The notes: generated by a model from the letters alone, not told the origin. A stretch of 64,000 nt of DNA from JBEVOS01 sp964563395 (GCA_964563395.1 CAZLWK010000007.1:1-64000); one strand, 5' to 3'. Numbered from the stretch's first letter, positions 43,744 to 53,145 are shown. A program made the numbers and translations.

Positions 43744-46700
43744 TCTGTCACGTCGGCTGCGTCCGTCCGCGCGATGCGCGCATCGCCCCAAGATAGCGGG
43801 GGCAAGGGGCGCGGATCGGGCCAAACCCGATCGAGCGTGGCGGCCTGATGAACGACGCCGCCCTTCACCACATAGTCAAGCGCGGCGACATTTCGAATAT
43901 CAGCAAGTGGGTCCGCGCTCAGGATGAGGAAGTCCGCCAACTTGCCGACGCTCAAGGAACCGATATCGGCTTCCATCCCCAGGGCGCGCGCGCCATGAAG
44001 GCTCGCCGATTCCAAGATTCGCATGGGCGACATGGCAGACGCCATCGCCTCCAACTCCCAAACATAGGACGGCCCTTTGACATCCGTCTCTACGCCCACG
44101 CTCACCGTGGCGCCGGCGTCAATAGCGTCGTCAATGGCCTGAGCCATCAGGCCGTACATCGTGTTGGACTCTGGCGCGGGCCCATAAGGACGCGCGATCA
44201 CCGTATCGATCATCTGCGTGGGCAGGAAGCGACGGACTTTCTCTCCAAGATCGCCATGCGCATGGAAATGCGCATCGTCGCGGACGGTGAGCGTGGCGTT
44301 GTATGTAAACTCGGCCCGCCCGATAAGCTGGATGAAATCGTCATAAATTGGCCCCACTGCGGGAAAGTGCTGCGACGCGGAGAAGCCGTCCAACACCGCC
44401 GTGAGATGTGTCTCCAACTCACCGAACTCGCCGTGCGTCGTGGAGCGCATTCCTCGTTCCCGCGCCGCGACAGCAAGCATTTGCTCCGCGCGGCGATCAT
44501 GCCTACGGCCGTGCTGCTGGAGCTTATATCCGATCGAACCCCACGCTTGCAGGCCGTCGAGATGGTTGCGCGCGTCTTCCAAAGTCTCGATCCGTGTCCA
44601 CTGAATCTCGTGTGGATCGTGCAATCTTATGGACGGCCCGGAAGCGAAGAAGCGTGGGCCGATGGCTACGCCGGTCTCGACCAGTTCGGCGAAGGCATAA
44701 ACGCTAGGGCCCGCATTGGGCGCATACGCCGTCGTGACGCCGTGGGCCAGGCTGGTGAGCATATCGCCCCAATGCAAGCCCACCGCGTCTTCGAAGAAGC
44801 CGCCGCTGTGGTGCGTGTCGATGAAGCCGGGCACGATCCATTTGCCCGCCGCATCGATCACATGGTCCGCTTGGATATCCTCGCACGCGCCGATGCAGAG
44901 AATGCGTCCTTCTCTCACCGCGAGATCGCCGCGCACGATCGGTTGCGCCTCGTCCAATGTCACGATCGTCGCATTCGAAACAAGAAGCGTGCCGTCCGCG
45001 AGACTGCCGCGAGGCTGGGTAATGTGAATTTCTGTTTCCGTTGTCGCTCGGGCGGCTGGATCGAACAGATAGTGGCGAGGCCCGAAACCGAACTCCAGAC
45101 GGCCGTCCGCGCGCCATTGCGGCGCAACGCCGCCTTGGACGCTGACCCTTTCGCCGACGATCTCCGCTCCATTCGCAGGCATGGGCGCGACATAGATATG
45201 GCGCGCGCGTTCATAGGCGATATAGGCGCCATCCGGCGAAATCACGAAGGCGTTGGCCTGTGGAATTACTCCGTGCAGCACCTCTTCGCCGTCCGCACCG
45301 ACACTCGCCAGGGCGGCGCTTCCATCACTCGGCTTGCCGAAATAGACACGTCCATCGGCGCTCAGGGCGGCTGGAAACCAAGTCATGTTCCGCGCCGAAT
45401 CGATGATTGCGCGTCTGCGCTCGACGCCGCGCGAAATCGTGACGATTTCAAAGGAGTCGTGCTCATACCAATGCGCGCCCGGCTGCGCGCGCCCCAAGCC
45501 GCGCGTGAAGGCCAGCGTGTGTCCGTCCGCGCTCCAGGCGGGTTGCATATAATCGCCCGCGGCGCGCGTCACGCGCTGGGGCGCGCCGCCCGAGGATCTC
45601 ACTCGCCATATGGCGCCGCGCTCCGTCTCATCCCAGCTTGCAAACGCGATCTCACGTCCGTCGGGCGACCACGAAGGCGCATATTCCAAATGACGGAACG
45701 AGTCCGGCGTGAGCCGCCGCTGCACGCCGGTCTCAAGATCCTTGAGCCATATTCTTCCGAACGCATGAAATGCAAGGGTCCGTCCATCGGGGGACAAGCG
45801 GGGCGTTAGAATTGCGCGCGCGCGCACGTCGCCATCGTCAATGGGTTGAGCTTCTTGTGTGGGTTCAACGACCTGACGTTCGACAGGCGCCCGAAAGGAA
45901 ATGCGACGCGGCTGCCGCACGCCGTCCCGTGCGAAGACGTGGGGACGCCCGCCTTGACTGGCCACTATGCCTGAACACCCCGGCAGCCAGGCATAGCGCG
46001 GCAAGAGGAGACCTGCCTGATAATGGGCGCCCTCCTCCGAGAAATCGAACTCGACGGGATCGGCGACGATCCGCTCATCGCCCGTTCGAAGATCCTTCAA
46101 CCAAATCGCGGTGCGCGGCGCGATGCTTTGACCGCGATACGTCAACGATGCGCCAGGAAGCCGGCGCGCGAAGGCCAGACTGACGCCGTCTTCACACAGA
46201 CGCGGCGCGATGCCGCCCGGCGCGCCCAGAACTGGCTCCACCACGCCCGTCGCCAGCGTCAGTCGATACACCATCCAGGCGCCGGCAAGCGCATTCGGCG
46301 CCGCATCCGTCTCCTCGGTGAGCTGGTGAAAATAAAGCTGCGACCCATCCGGAGAAAAGCTTGGTGAGCCGAGCTCCAAGCCGTCCGCCTCATAGAGCAA
46401 GCGTCCCGCGCCGCCGGTGCGCGGATAAAGCCACAGCCGTACGCCGAACCGATCCTTGTGCGTCACCGCAATATTCAAGCCGTCAGGCGTCCACACAGGA
46501 TCGAGAAAGCGATGCTCGCCCTCGCCGGCGATCATGCGCGCGTCAGACCCGTCCGGCTTCATCACCCAAAGCGCGTTTCGGCCGCTTCGGTCCGATATGA
46601 ACGCGACGAGATCGCCGGTTGGCGAGAATGCGGGCTGGTAATTGATCGCTTGTCCTGAGGATTGGGTGATCGATCGCGCCTCGCCGCCGCGCATCGGCAT

Positions 46701-46925
46701 GGTATAGATGTGGCCCAGCAGGTCGAACATGACGGTTCGACCATCGGGTGAAACATCCAAGGACATCCGCGTGCCGCGCTCGGCGACAAAGGAGACGTCC
46801 CGAATCGGCCCGTGCGGCGCCGTCACATCCCAGGCTTCCGATTGGGCCGGCGGCACCGCGCAGGCGAGCCCAAGCGCAAGCAGTCCAATGTGCGACAAAC
46901 GCCCGAACGGCATGAGACCCTTCAA
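43740..46925 (-). CDS. Exported TolB beta-propeller / amidohydrolase fusion, altered metal site
   Basis: This 1061-residue protein starts with a signal peptide (HIGLLALGLACAVPPAQS). Residues ~40-640 are WD40-like TolB repeats (LDVSPDGRTVMF, FSPTGDLVAFISDR and many more). A C-terminal amidohydrolase follows (IVPGFIDTHHSGG near residue 700; SVGKLADFLIL at the end). In the usual metal site the motif is H-x-H; here it is D-T-H-H-S, so the second His is Ser. Later sites also differ (SVGVETD where relatives carry a His). It may be inactive or use other ligands. It lies between an ALDH and a serine hydrolase in one minus-strand run with four-base overlaps. Confidence 0.87.
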   Translation of the reverse strand: MKGLMPFGRLSHIGLLALGLACAVPPAQSEAWDVTAPHGPIRDVSFVAERGTRMSLDVSPDGRTVMFDLLGHIYTMPMRGGEARSITQSSGQAINYQPAFSPTGDLVAFISDRSGRNALWVMKPDGSDARMIAGEGEHRFLDPVWTPDGLNIAVTHKDRFGVRLWLYPRTGGAGRLLYEADGLELGSPSFSPDGSQLYFHQLTEETDAAPNALAGAWMVYRLTLATGVVEPVLGAPGGIAPRLCEDGVSLAFARRLPGASLTYRGQSIAPRTAIWLKDLRTGDERIVADPVEFDFSEEGAHYQAGLLLPRYAWLPGCSGIVASQGGRPHVFARDGVRQPRRISFRAPVERQVVEPTQEAQPIDDGDVRARAILTPRLSPDGRTLAFHAFGRIWLKDLETGVQRRLTPDSFRHLEYAPSWSPDGREIAFASWDETERGAIWRVRSSGGAPQRVTRAAGDYMQPAWSADGHTLAFTRGLGRAQPGAHWYEHDSFEIVTISRGVERRRAIIDSARNMTWFPAALSADGRVYFGKPSDGSAALASVGADGEEVLHGVIPQANAFVISPDGAYIAYERARHIYVAPMPANGAEIVGERVSVQGGVAPQWRADGRLEFGFGPRHYLFDPAARATTETEIHITQPRGSLADGTLLVSNATIVTLDEAQPIVRGDLAVREGRILCIGACEDIQADHVIDAAGKWIVPGFIDTHHSGGFFEDAVGLHWGDMLTSLAHGVTTAYAPNAGPSVYAFAELVETGVAIGPRFFASGPSIRLHDPHEIQWTRIETLEDARNHLDGLQAWGSIGYKLQQHGRRHDRRAEQMLAVAARERGMRSTTHGEFGELETHLTAVLDGFSASQHFPAVGPIYDDFIQLIGRAEFTYNATLTVRDDAHFHAHGDLGEKVRRFLPTQMIDTVIARPYGPAPESNTMYGLMAQAIDDAIDAGATVSVGVETDVKGPSYVWELEAMASAMSPMRILESASLHGARALGMEADIGSLSVGKLADFLILSADPLADIRNVAALDYVVKGGVVHQAATLDRVWPDPRPLPPLSWGDARIARTDAADVTD

Positions 46926-48412
46926 TTCAGCTTAATGTAGGTTGATTTTAGCTCGGTGAATTTATCGAAAGCGTGGAGCGACTGATCGCGACCATTTCCG
47001 GACTGCTTGAATCCGCCGAAAGGCATCACGATTCCGCCGCCTTCACAGCAATTGATCCCAACGCGCCCGCTCCTCAATGCGCGCGCCACTTTGTGCGCGG
47101 TGCTGAGGCTCCCCGTCCACACGCTCGCCGCCAGGCCGTATTCAGTATCGTTGGCGATTCGCACGGCGTCTTCCACGTCAGCGGCCGCAATGATGGAAAG
47201 CACTGGGCCGAATATCTCTTCGCGTGCGATCCTCATGGAATTGGATACGCCGCCAAACACCGTAGGCGACATGAAATAGCCGCTTCCCGCCGCCATGTCG
47301 CGTTCGCCGCCGGCAAGGAGTTGCGCCCCCTCTTCAACGCCCGATCGGACATAGCCCAGCACTTTATCAAGCTGCGCTTCACTGACGATCGCGCCGAGTT
47401 CTGTCTCCACGCGCATCGGGGCGCCGGGCCGAAGCGCGCGCGCCCGCGCGCTCATGCGCTCGCTCAGCGCATCGATCACGCCGGGCGTGGCGATCATGCG
47501 CGAGGACGCGGAGCAGACCTGGCCTTGATTGTAGAAGATCGCGTCGCTGCTCGCCGCGACTGCGGCGTCGATATCGACGCAATCATCGAGAATGATGTTC
47601 GGCGTCTTTCCACCGAGTTCAAGCCAGATCCGTTTCATGTTGGAGCGGGCGGACGCCGCCATGAGCAATCGCCCAGTCCGGCCCGAACCCGTGAATGCGA
47701 TGCAATCGACATCGCCATGGTCGGCCAAGGCCTGGCCCGTCATCGGCCCAAGTCCGGTAATCACGTTCAGGACGCCAGGCGGTATTCCGGCCTCGAGCGC
47801 GAGCACGCCAAGCCGAATCGCCGTCAAACTGGACAATTCCGACGGCTTCAAGATCACGCTGCACCCGACCGCCAAAGCCGGTGCAATCTTCAACGCCGCG
47901 ATTGAAAGCGGAAAGTTCCAAGGGGTAATGGCGCCGACCACGCCGACGGGCTCGCGCGTGATCAAGCCGACATAGTTCGGCGGCGTCGGCCCGATCTCAT
48001 CATAGAGCTTGTCCGCCGCTTCGGCGTACCAGCGCAGATAAAGCGCCGCGGCGGCGATATCATCGAACGTGTCCGATATCGGCTTGCCGATGTTGCGGCA
48101 TTCAAGCACGGCGAGCGAAAGCTGCTCAGCCTCGACCAGATCCGCGAGCCTCAGCAACACTTTCTTGCGGCCGGCAGGCCCCAGACGCAGCCAATCCCCG
48201 CGCTCGAAGGCGCGGCGCGCCGAAGCAACCGCGCGGTCGACATCTTCGGCGTGAAAGTTGGGAACGGACGCGAAGGCGGCGCCGGTGGCCGGATCAATTT
48301 GCGCGATCGTTTCGCCAGAAAGGGCGACTGCTTCAACGCCGTTCACGACCGCGCGATCCGGCGTTCGCAGTGACGCATTCACGCGGTCAATCTCAGCTTG
48401 ATGGAGAGACAT
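46922..48412 (-). CDS. NAD(P)-dependent aldehyde dehydrogenase (PuuC/BetB-like)
   Basis: This 496-residue enzyme has the catalytic Cys in NQGQVCSASSR, the general-base Glu in LELGGKTPN, the nucleotide-binding ITPWNFPLSIAALKIAPALA, and a C-terminal MPFGGFKQSGNGRD. It oxidises amino or betaine aldehydes and related short aldehydes in its subfamily. Its stop overlaps the amidohydrolase start by four bases, and the GlxA-like regulator gene ends 11 bases upstream. Betaine aldehyde or gamma-aminobutyraldehyde are candidates, consistent with the Rieske and GMC genes on the other strand. Confidence 0.93.
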   Translation of the reverse strand: MSLHQAEIDRVNASLRTPDRAVVNGVEAVALSGETIAQIDPATGAAFASVPNFHAEDVDRAVASARRAFERGDWLRLGPAGRKKVLLRLADLVEAEQLSLAVLECRNIGKPISDTFDDIAAAALYLRWYAEAADKLYDEIGPTPPNYVGLITREPVGVVGAITPWNFPLSIAALKIAPALAVGCSVILKPSELSSLTAIRLGVLALEAGIPPGVLNVITGLGPMTGQALADHGDVDCIAFTGSGRTGRLLMAASARSNMKRIWLELGGKTPNIILDDCVDIDAAVAASSDAIFYNQGQVCSASSRMIATPGVIDALSERMSARARALRPGAPMRVETELGAIVSEAQLDKVLGYVRSGVEEGAQLLAGGERDMAAGSGYFMSPTVFGGVSNSMRIAREEIFGPVLSIIAAADVEDAVRIANDTEYGLAASVWTGSLSTAHKVARALRSGRVGINCCEGGGIVMPFGGFKQSGNGRDQSLHAFDKFTELKSTYIKLN

Positions 48413-48423
48413 GCAGATTTTTC

Positions 48424-49437
48424 CTAGACCATGGCAGGCGCATTGACCGGCCCGTTGGTCCGGCGCACTTCAGACGGGCGCACGCCGTGCTGCATGCGAA
48501 AGTTTCGTGCGAAATGCGACGTGGATCCAAACCCGCTCGCCAGCGCCACCTCCGCGACAGGGATACGCGAATACATCAAAAGCTCCAGCGCCCGATCCAG
48601 CCGAAGTTTGAGATAATGCCGCGACGGCAGCGCGCTCAAATAGCGCTGAAATTGACGCTCAAGCTGGCGATTGCTGACGCCGGACTCGCGCGCGATGTCG
48701 GCGATCGGCAAGGGGTGCTCCAAATTGGCCCGCATCAAGCGGATCGCCTTGGCGACGCTTTGCGGCAATAGGGATTCGCGCACATCGGCGCCGGCGCGCT
48801 GCGCCTCGCCGCCGCTGCGGATACGATCCACCATGAATTGATTGCACACCGCCACGGACAATTCCGATCCATGCTGCTTGTCGATTATGCTGAGCATGAG
48901 GTCCATTGTCGCCACGCCGCCGGAGCACGTCATCCAGTCGCGATCGACCGTGAAGAGACTGGATGTGCAGATGACCTCCGGAAAACTCTCCTCAAAGGCG
49001 GCCTGGTATTCCCAATGTATCGTGCATTTGTAGCCGTTAAGGAGCCCGGCGCGCGCCATCACATAGGGACCGCCTGATACGCCGCCCACCTTCACGCCGT
49101 GACGCGCCGCCCGCCCCAGAACTGTCCTGAAGGGCCTTGGATCGACGTGCTCGACCTCCACCCCGCCGAGCAAGAACATGTATTGAGCACCCCTCCATAC
49201 ATCCTCGACCGGCACGCTGCTCAGCGTAATGCCGTTCGAGGCGTCGATCGGGCCTCCGTCCAAGCTGGCGAGCACCCAACGATAGAGCTCCCGACCGGAC
49301 AGTCTGTTCGCCGCGCGCAGAGGCTCGATCGCGGACGCAACACACATCATGGACACGCCCGGAATGATCAAGAGCACGATGGTGCAGGTTTCGTGATCGG
49401 CATTGACGCGGCGCAGAATGGGACATGCTTGGCCCAT
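48424..49437 (-). CDS. GlxA-type AraC transcription regulator (GbdR-like)
   Basis: This 337-residue protein has an N-terminal DJ-1/PfpI-like domain (TIVLLIIPGVSMMCVASAIE, LGGVEVEHVDPRP) and a C-terminal AraC HTH (IADIARESGVSNRQLERQF and VAEVALASGFGSTSHFARNF). This architecture is that of GbdR and ArgR/CdhR, which activate glycine betaine, carnitine and arginine catabolism. It precedes the aldehyde dehydrogenase by 11 bases. It fits control of the amine-related part of the island. The GntR gene ends 47 bases upstream on the same strand. Confidence 0.9.
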   Translation of the reverse strand: MGQACPILRRVNADHETCTIVLLIIPGVSMMCVASAIEPLRAANRLSGRELYRWVLASLDGGPIDASNGITLSSVPVEDVWRGAQYMFLLGGVEVEHVDPRPFRTVLGRAARHGVKVGGVSGGPYVMARAGLLNGYKCTIHWEYQAAFEESFPEVICTSSLFTVDRDWMTCSGGVATMDLMLSIIDKQHGSELSVAVCNQFMVDRIRSGGEAQRAGADVRESLLPQSVAKAIRLMRANLEHPLPIADIARESGVSNRQLERQFQRYLSALPSRHYLKLRLDRALELLMYSRIPVAEVALASGFGSTSHFARNFRMQHGVRPSEVRRTNGPVNAPAMV

Positions 49438-49484
49438 GTGTGAGCTCCAACTCTCTGAATGAACCTTCGTGGAATGATCAGCTG

Positions 49485-50255
49485 TTACGTTTCGTCCTTT
49501 GAGCTTGGCGCCGAAGCGACGCGCCGCGCGGTGCGCCGCATACGATCGACCCGCGGCGGGGCCGCGCCTGATTCTCCGTGCGGCAGCCCCAGATGTTCAA
49601 GGTCGGGCAAGATGTTGAGAACATGCTCTTCGAGCATGGTGACGGCCAAATCGACCTCCTTGGCCTCGCACAGACGCAGAAGCGTATAATGCTCGTCCCG
49701 CGAGCGCTCTTCACGGCCCGACATCTCGTTCTGCATCGCCACATAACGTTGCGCGTGCAGATGCAGCGTCCGGACGACGGCGAGGGTGCGCGGTTGTCCC
49801 GCCGCGCGATACAGCCGTTCATGGAACAGCCAATTCAGATCCGTCCAATCGTTGCGGCGCGCCCGTCGCTCAAGATTTCTCTCAGCGCCATGAAGCCGCT
49901 CCAGAAGAACATAGGCCTCCTTGAGGTCGGCGGGATCGGCATTGTTGATCGCAAGACGCAAGAGCCGCGTCTCAAGCAGGGCGCGCAATTGGAAAAGCTC
50001 CCGCCCATCTTCAAGGCTTAGCGGCGCCACCATGGCGCCCTGATGCGGCTCCGTGACGACGAAGCCTTCCGCCTCCAGGCGCGCAAGGCCCTCGCGCAAT
50101 GGCACACGGCTTACGCCAAGATCACGCGCCAATTCGTCTTGATAAAGCCGATCTCCGGCGGAAAGCGATCCCGCCAAAATCTGCTCAAGCAATTCATCGC
50201 GCACGCGATCCGCCACTGTCGCCGTCAATTTGCGCGAACGCGGTAACGAGCTCAT
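49485..50255 (-). CDS. GntR/FadR-family regulator (FCD domain)
   Basis: This 256-residue regulator has a GntR winged helix at residues ~8-80 (ELARDLGVSRVPLREGLARLEAEGFV) and a FCD effector domain (ELFQLRALLETRLLRLAI, with later H residues for a metal). Such proteins often repress carboxylate or amino-acid catabolism until the substrate binds. The start overlaps the preceding stop by four bases (ATGA). A perfect 20-bp palindrome at 51681-51700, in the gap between the divergent operons, is its most likely target. Confidence 0.92.
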   Translation of the reverse strand: MSSLPRSRKLTATVADRVRDELLEQILAGSLSAGDRLYQDELARDLGVSRVPLREGLARLEAEGFVVTEPHQGAMVAPLSLEDGRELFQLRALLETRLLRLAINNADPADLKEAYVLLERLHGAERNLERRARRNDWTDLNWLFHERLYRAAGQPRTLAVVRTLHLHAQRYVAMQNEMSGREERSRDEHYTLLRLCEAKEVDLAVTMLEEHVLNILPDLEHLGLPHGESGAAPPRVDRMRRTARRVASAPSSKDET

Positions 50256-51583
50256 GTCTCTTTCCCGGATTTTTGAAAAACACCAAGATAAGCGTGCGCG
50301 ACAGCGCCGCCCGGCCCTTCGGGCCATGAAATGCGATCTTCCTCGGGCGTGAAGAAATCGCCCTGGAGCGCTGCATCTCTCGCGAGGAAAAGCTCCTCGC
50401 CGATTTGCATCAGCACCCCGTCATGCATTGGACAATCCTCGAAACAAAAGCGCGCGACGCCGCCCGAATTGGCGATCCGCAATCGCCCTGCTTCGCTGCT
50501 TGTGTAAACGCCATCCGGACACGTGGCGGGCCTGGCGTCCTTGCGCGCAAGGGAGAATGCCGTGTCTGGCGGCGCGCGGAGGTCCGCCTGCCATAATCCA
50601 AGCGCATGAAGCGCCTCGAAGCAGGCTGCGCGCGCCACGCCGTGCGGTCCCGAAGCCAGGACGCACACGCCGCCGCGGCCAGGCGCCACGGCAAGATGGC
50701 AACGGCTTCCCGGAACATTGCCGCTATGATGAAAGAGCGTCGCGCCCGCTTGGCTCGCCACGGCGAAGCCAAGCCCATAGGCCGTCCAGGACGCGGCGGG
50801 CGGGACGAAGCTGTCATTCGCGGCGCCGCCGCCGGGCCAAATGGAGATATGCGGCGCGGCGATCCAGGTGCGGACAGACGCCAAGGGCCCGCCTTCCGCG
50901 ATCAGCCAACGCATCCATGCGGCGATTGCATTCGCACTCGCATAAAGCCCCCCAGCGCCGATCGAATTCGGGCCGGACGTCATGGGAATGCGCAACACGC
51001 CATCGGGCCGGACTTCGCCGCCGGGCGCGGACGATGGCGGCGAAAAGCTCACGCCCTCGAGCCCGAGGGGCATGAGCAATGCCTCTGTCAAGATTTCAGA
51101 GAAACTGCGCTCGACGAGGCGCTCGGCGGCAAGTCGCGCCGCGACGTAATTGGCGTTGTGATAGGAAAAGCCCGCGCGAAACGCGTGGGCCCGGCGCGCA
51201 TGCGCCGCGCGGCGCAATCGCTCTTCAAGGGGAAAATCACCGCGAAAGCCGAAATGCGCGGCCCCGCATGTGGCCAAGCCGGTGCGCATCGACAACAGAT
51301 CGAGAAAGGTGATGTCAGCGCCGACCGAAGCCGCGAATTCAGGCACGAGCGCGCGCAGCGGGCGATCCCAAGCATAAAGGCCGCGCTCAATCAGAGCGCC
51401 GATCGTGGCGGCCGTGAACGCCTTGGAGAGCGATGCAAGATAGAATGGCGTGTCCGCATGCGCGCTCGCGAAACCATCCGCCGCACCCGCGCGAACGCAT
51501 TCGCGGCCTTCCTTCGCAAGCACTATCGCCCATGCGCCAGCGCCGCGCGCGCGCAAGCGCTGTGCGAGCGCATCGGCGAGCAC
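50252..51583 (-). CDS. S12-type serine hydrolase, copy B (no signal peptide)
   Basis: This 443-residue protein has catalytic S-L-S-K (S51/K54), a Y-H-N second motif and H-H-S-G-N near residue 290. Unlike copy A it lacks a signal peptide, so it should act in the cytoplasm, perhaps on imported peptides. The start is a GTG. It is the first gene of the minus-strand run leading to GntR and lies divergent from the dipeptide epimerase gene, with a shared regulatory region. Its last four bases overlap the GntR start. Confidence 0.85.
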   Translation of the reverse strand: MLADALAQRLRARGAGAWAIVLAKEGRECVRAGAADGFASAHADTPFYLASLSKAFTAATIGALIERGLYAWDRPLRALVPEFAASVGADITFLDLLSMRTGLATCGAAHFGFRGDFPLEERLRRAAHARRAHAFRAGFSYHNANYVAARLAAERLVERSFSEILTEALLMPLGLEGVSFSPPSSAPGGEVRPDGVLRIPMTSGPNSIGAGGLYASANAIAAWMRWLIAEGGPLASVRTWIAAPHISIWPGGGAANDSFVPPAASWTAYGLGFAVASQAGATLFHHSGNVPGSRCHLAVAPGRGGVCVLASGPHGVARAACFEALHALGLWQADLRAPPDTAFSLARKDARPATCPDGVYTSSEAGRLRIANSGGVARFCFEDCPMHDGVLMQIGEELFLARDAALQGDFFTPEEDRISWPEGPGGAVAHAYLGVFQKSGKET

Positions 51584-51680
51584 GTCCAGTTCAACCGCGC
51601 CCGCGGCGACGCCCGCCGTCTCGGCGAGCGGTTCGGAGGCCTCTTCAACTAACAGGGCGCTTGCTCTCCGTCAGACTTCC

Positions 51681-51700
51681 TCATACTTTATACAGTATGA
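51681..51700. promoter_or_regulatory. 20-bp perfect palindrome, candidate GntR operator
   Basis: TCATACT (51681-51687) and AGTATGA (51694-51700) are exact inverted arms around TTATAC. It lies in the 137-base gap between the divergent serine hydrolase-GntR run and the epimerase-ABC run, in AT-rich DNA unlike the surroundings. A T/A-rich TATAC core is in keeping with FadR-type sites. It covers an alternative ATG at 51697. Confidence 0.6.
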
Positions 51701-51720
51701 TCAGTCCGGGTCGCTTTGCA

Positions 51721-52707
51721 ATGACTCTGTCACGGGAAGAATGGCCGCTGCGCCATCCTTTCGTGGTGTCGCGGCGGACCGTGACCACCGTCGAAACCAT
51801 GACGATACATTTGGAACGGGAAGGCCATGTCGGCCGCGGCGAAGCCAGCGGCCTTTATTATGAGGGTGAAACGCTGGACGCGCTGGAGCGCACGGCGCGA
51901 GAGGCGGTGGCGGCGGCCGGGCCCGACCTGAGCCCCGCTTGGCTGCAGGCGCACGTCCCGCCCTGCGGGGCTCGCGCAGCTCTGGATTGCGCCCTGTGGG
52001 ACTGGATGTCTAAAAATTCATCAGTTTTTGCTCACAATGTAGCCAAACTAGACGCCATTGACCCGCTTGAGACCGCAATCACGATAAGTCGTGGGCCGGC
52101 GGAGGAGATGGCTGAACGCGCGCGCGCCCTCGCCGGCGTGTCGGTTCTGAAACTGAAAGTGGGCGGCGCGGGCGATCTTTCGGCCGATCTTGATCGGATC
52201 GCCGCGGTTCGCGCCGCGGTTGGGCCCGCGCCGCGCTTCATCGTCGATCCGAACACCGCCTGGAGCGCGCAGGATGTGCGCGAAGCCGACGGCGCGCTCG
52301 CGGCGCTGGGCGTCAGCCTCCTCGAACAGCCCTTTCCACCCGGCGCGGAATGCGCGCTGAGGGCGTCCGATTGCGTAACGCCGCTCTGCGCCGATGAGGC
52401 GATCAAGACGCGCGCCGATCTTGGCGCGCTCGCGCCCGCCTATTCGGCGATCAACATCAAGTTGGAAAAGTGCGGCGGACTCACCGAAGCCCTCGCGCTG
52501 GCGGCGGCGGCGCGCGCGCGCGGTCTGAAAATCATGGTGGGATGCATGAACGGCACATCGCTGGCGATGGCGCCGGCGATGATCGTCGCTCAAGGCGCCG
52601 ATTTCGTCGATCTGGATGGTCCATTCGACATGACGCGCGATCGCGATCCCCCAATCCACTATTCGCGAGGATTGATGCACCCGCCTTCGCGGGCGCTTTG
52701 GGGCTAA
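51721..52707 (+). CDS. Dipeptide epimerase (enolase superfamily)
   Basis: This 328-residue enzyme has the catalytic Lys pair in LKLKVGG (around 145) and in NIKLEKCGG (around 248), and metal ligands in VDPNTAW, LLEQPFP and CADEA. This matches L-Ala-D/L-Glu type dipeptide epimerases, which convert peptides containing D-residues. The start ATG at 51721 is preferred to one at 51697, which lies in the putative operator palindrome. A patch of A/T-rich codons covers residues ~98-113 (see findings). The gene opens the plus-strand run, and the VOC gene follows 12 bases later. Confidence 0.9.
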   Translation: MTLSREEWPLRHPFVVSRRTVTTVETMTIHLEREGHVGRGEASGLYYEGETLDALERTAREAVAAAGPDLSPAWLQAHVPPCGARAALDCALWDWMSKNSSVFAHNVAKLDAIDPLETAITISRGPAEEMAERARALAGVSVLKLKVGGAGDLSADLDRIAAVRAAVGPAPRFIVDPNTAWSAQDVREADGALAALGVSLLEQPFPPGAECALRASDCVTPLCADEAIKTRADLGALAPAYSAINIKLEKCGGLTEALALAAAARARGLKIMVGCMNGTSLAMAPAMIVAQGADFVDLDGPFDMTRDRDPPIHYSRGLMHPPSRALWG

Positions 52708-52719
52708 TTCGGTTCAATC

Positions 52720-53145
52720 GTGGGGACGTTCGTGCAGCCGATCTTTCATCTTTCTATTTTTGTTCGCGACCTTGAAGAGGCCGACCGCTTTTACGGCGAT
52801 TTGCTCGGGTGCAAACGCGGCCGCAGCACTGACACCTGGGTCGATTACGATTTTTTTGGCCACGAAATTTCGCTGCATCTGGGCGAACCGACAGCCCCAT
52901 CGCCCGGCGGACGGGTCGACGGGGTCGATGTGCTGATGCCGCATTTCGGCGTGATCACCGACAATTCCGCGTGGGAAGAACTGGCCGAGCGACTGCGCGC
53001 GGCGGAGGTGAATTTCATTCTGGCCCCCACGCGCCGCTTCGAAGGCAAGCCTGGAGATCAGCGGACGATGTTTTTCACCGACCCCAGCGGCAACGCCATT
53101 GAATTGAAGACCTTCGCGCGCTCCGACGAAGTCTTCGCGCGTTGA
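52720..53145 (+). CDS. VOC-superfamily (glyoxalase/dioxygenase-type) protein
   Basis: This 141-residue protein has the VOC fold: PIFHLSIFVRDLEEADRFYGDLLGC, FFGHEISLHLGEP and FTDPSGNAIELK. Metal-binding His and Glu residues of the family (FHLS His, ISLHLG His, NAIELK Glu) are present, so a metal-dependent isomerase, epimerase or dioxygenase is possible. The start is a GTG at 52720; the GTG at 52732 is also possible. It lies between the dipeptide epimerase and the ABC transporter genes and is probably co-transcribed. Confidence 0.85.
   Translation: MGTFVQPIFHLSIFVRDLEEADRFYGDLLGCKRGRSTDTWVDYDFFGHEISLHLGEPTAPSPGGRVDGVDVLMPHFGVITDNSAWEELAERLRAAEVNFILAPTRRFEGKPGDQRTMFFTDPSGNAIELKTFARSDEVFAR

Noticed and set aside
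43848..45809. Plus-strand 653-codon frame opposite the amidohydrolase gene
   Set aside because: Antisense to an unmistakable TolB-amidohydrolase protein, and composition is shadow-like.
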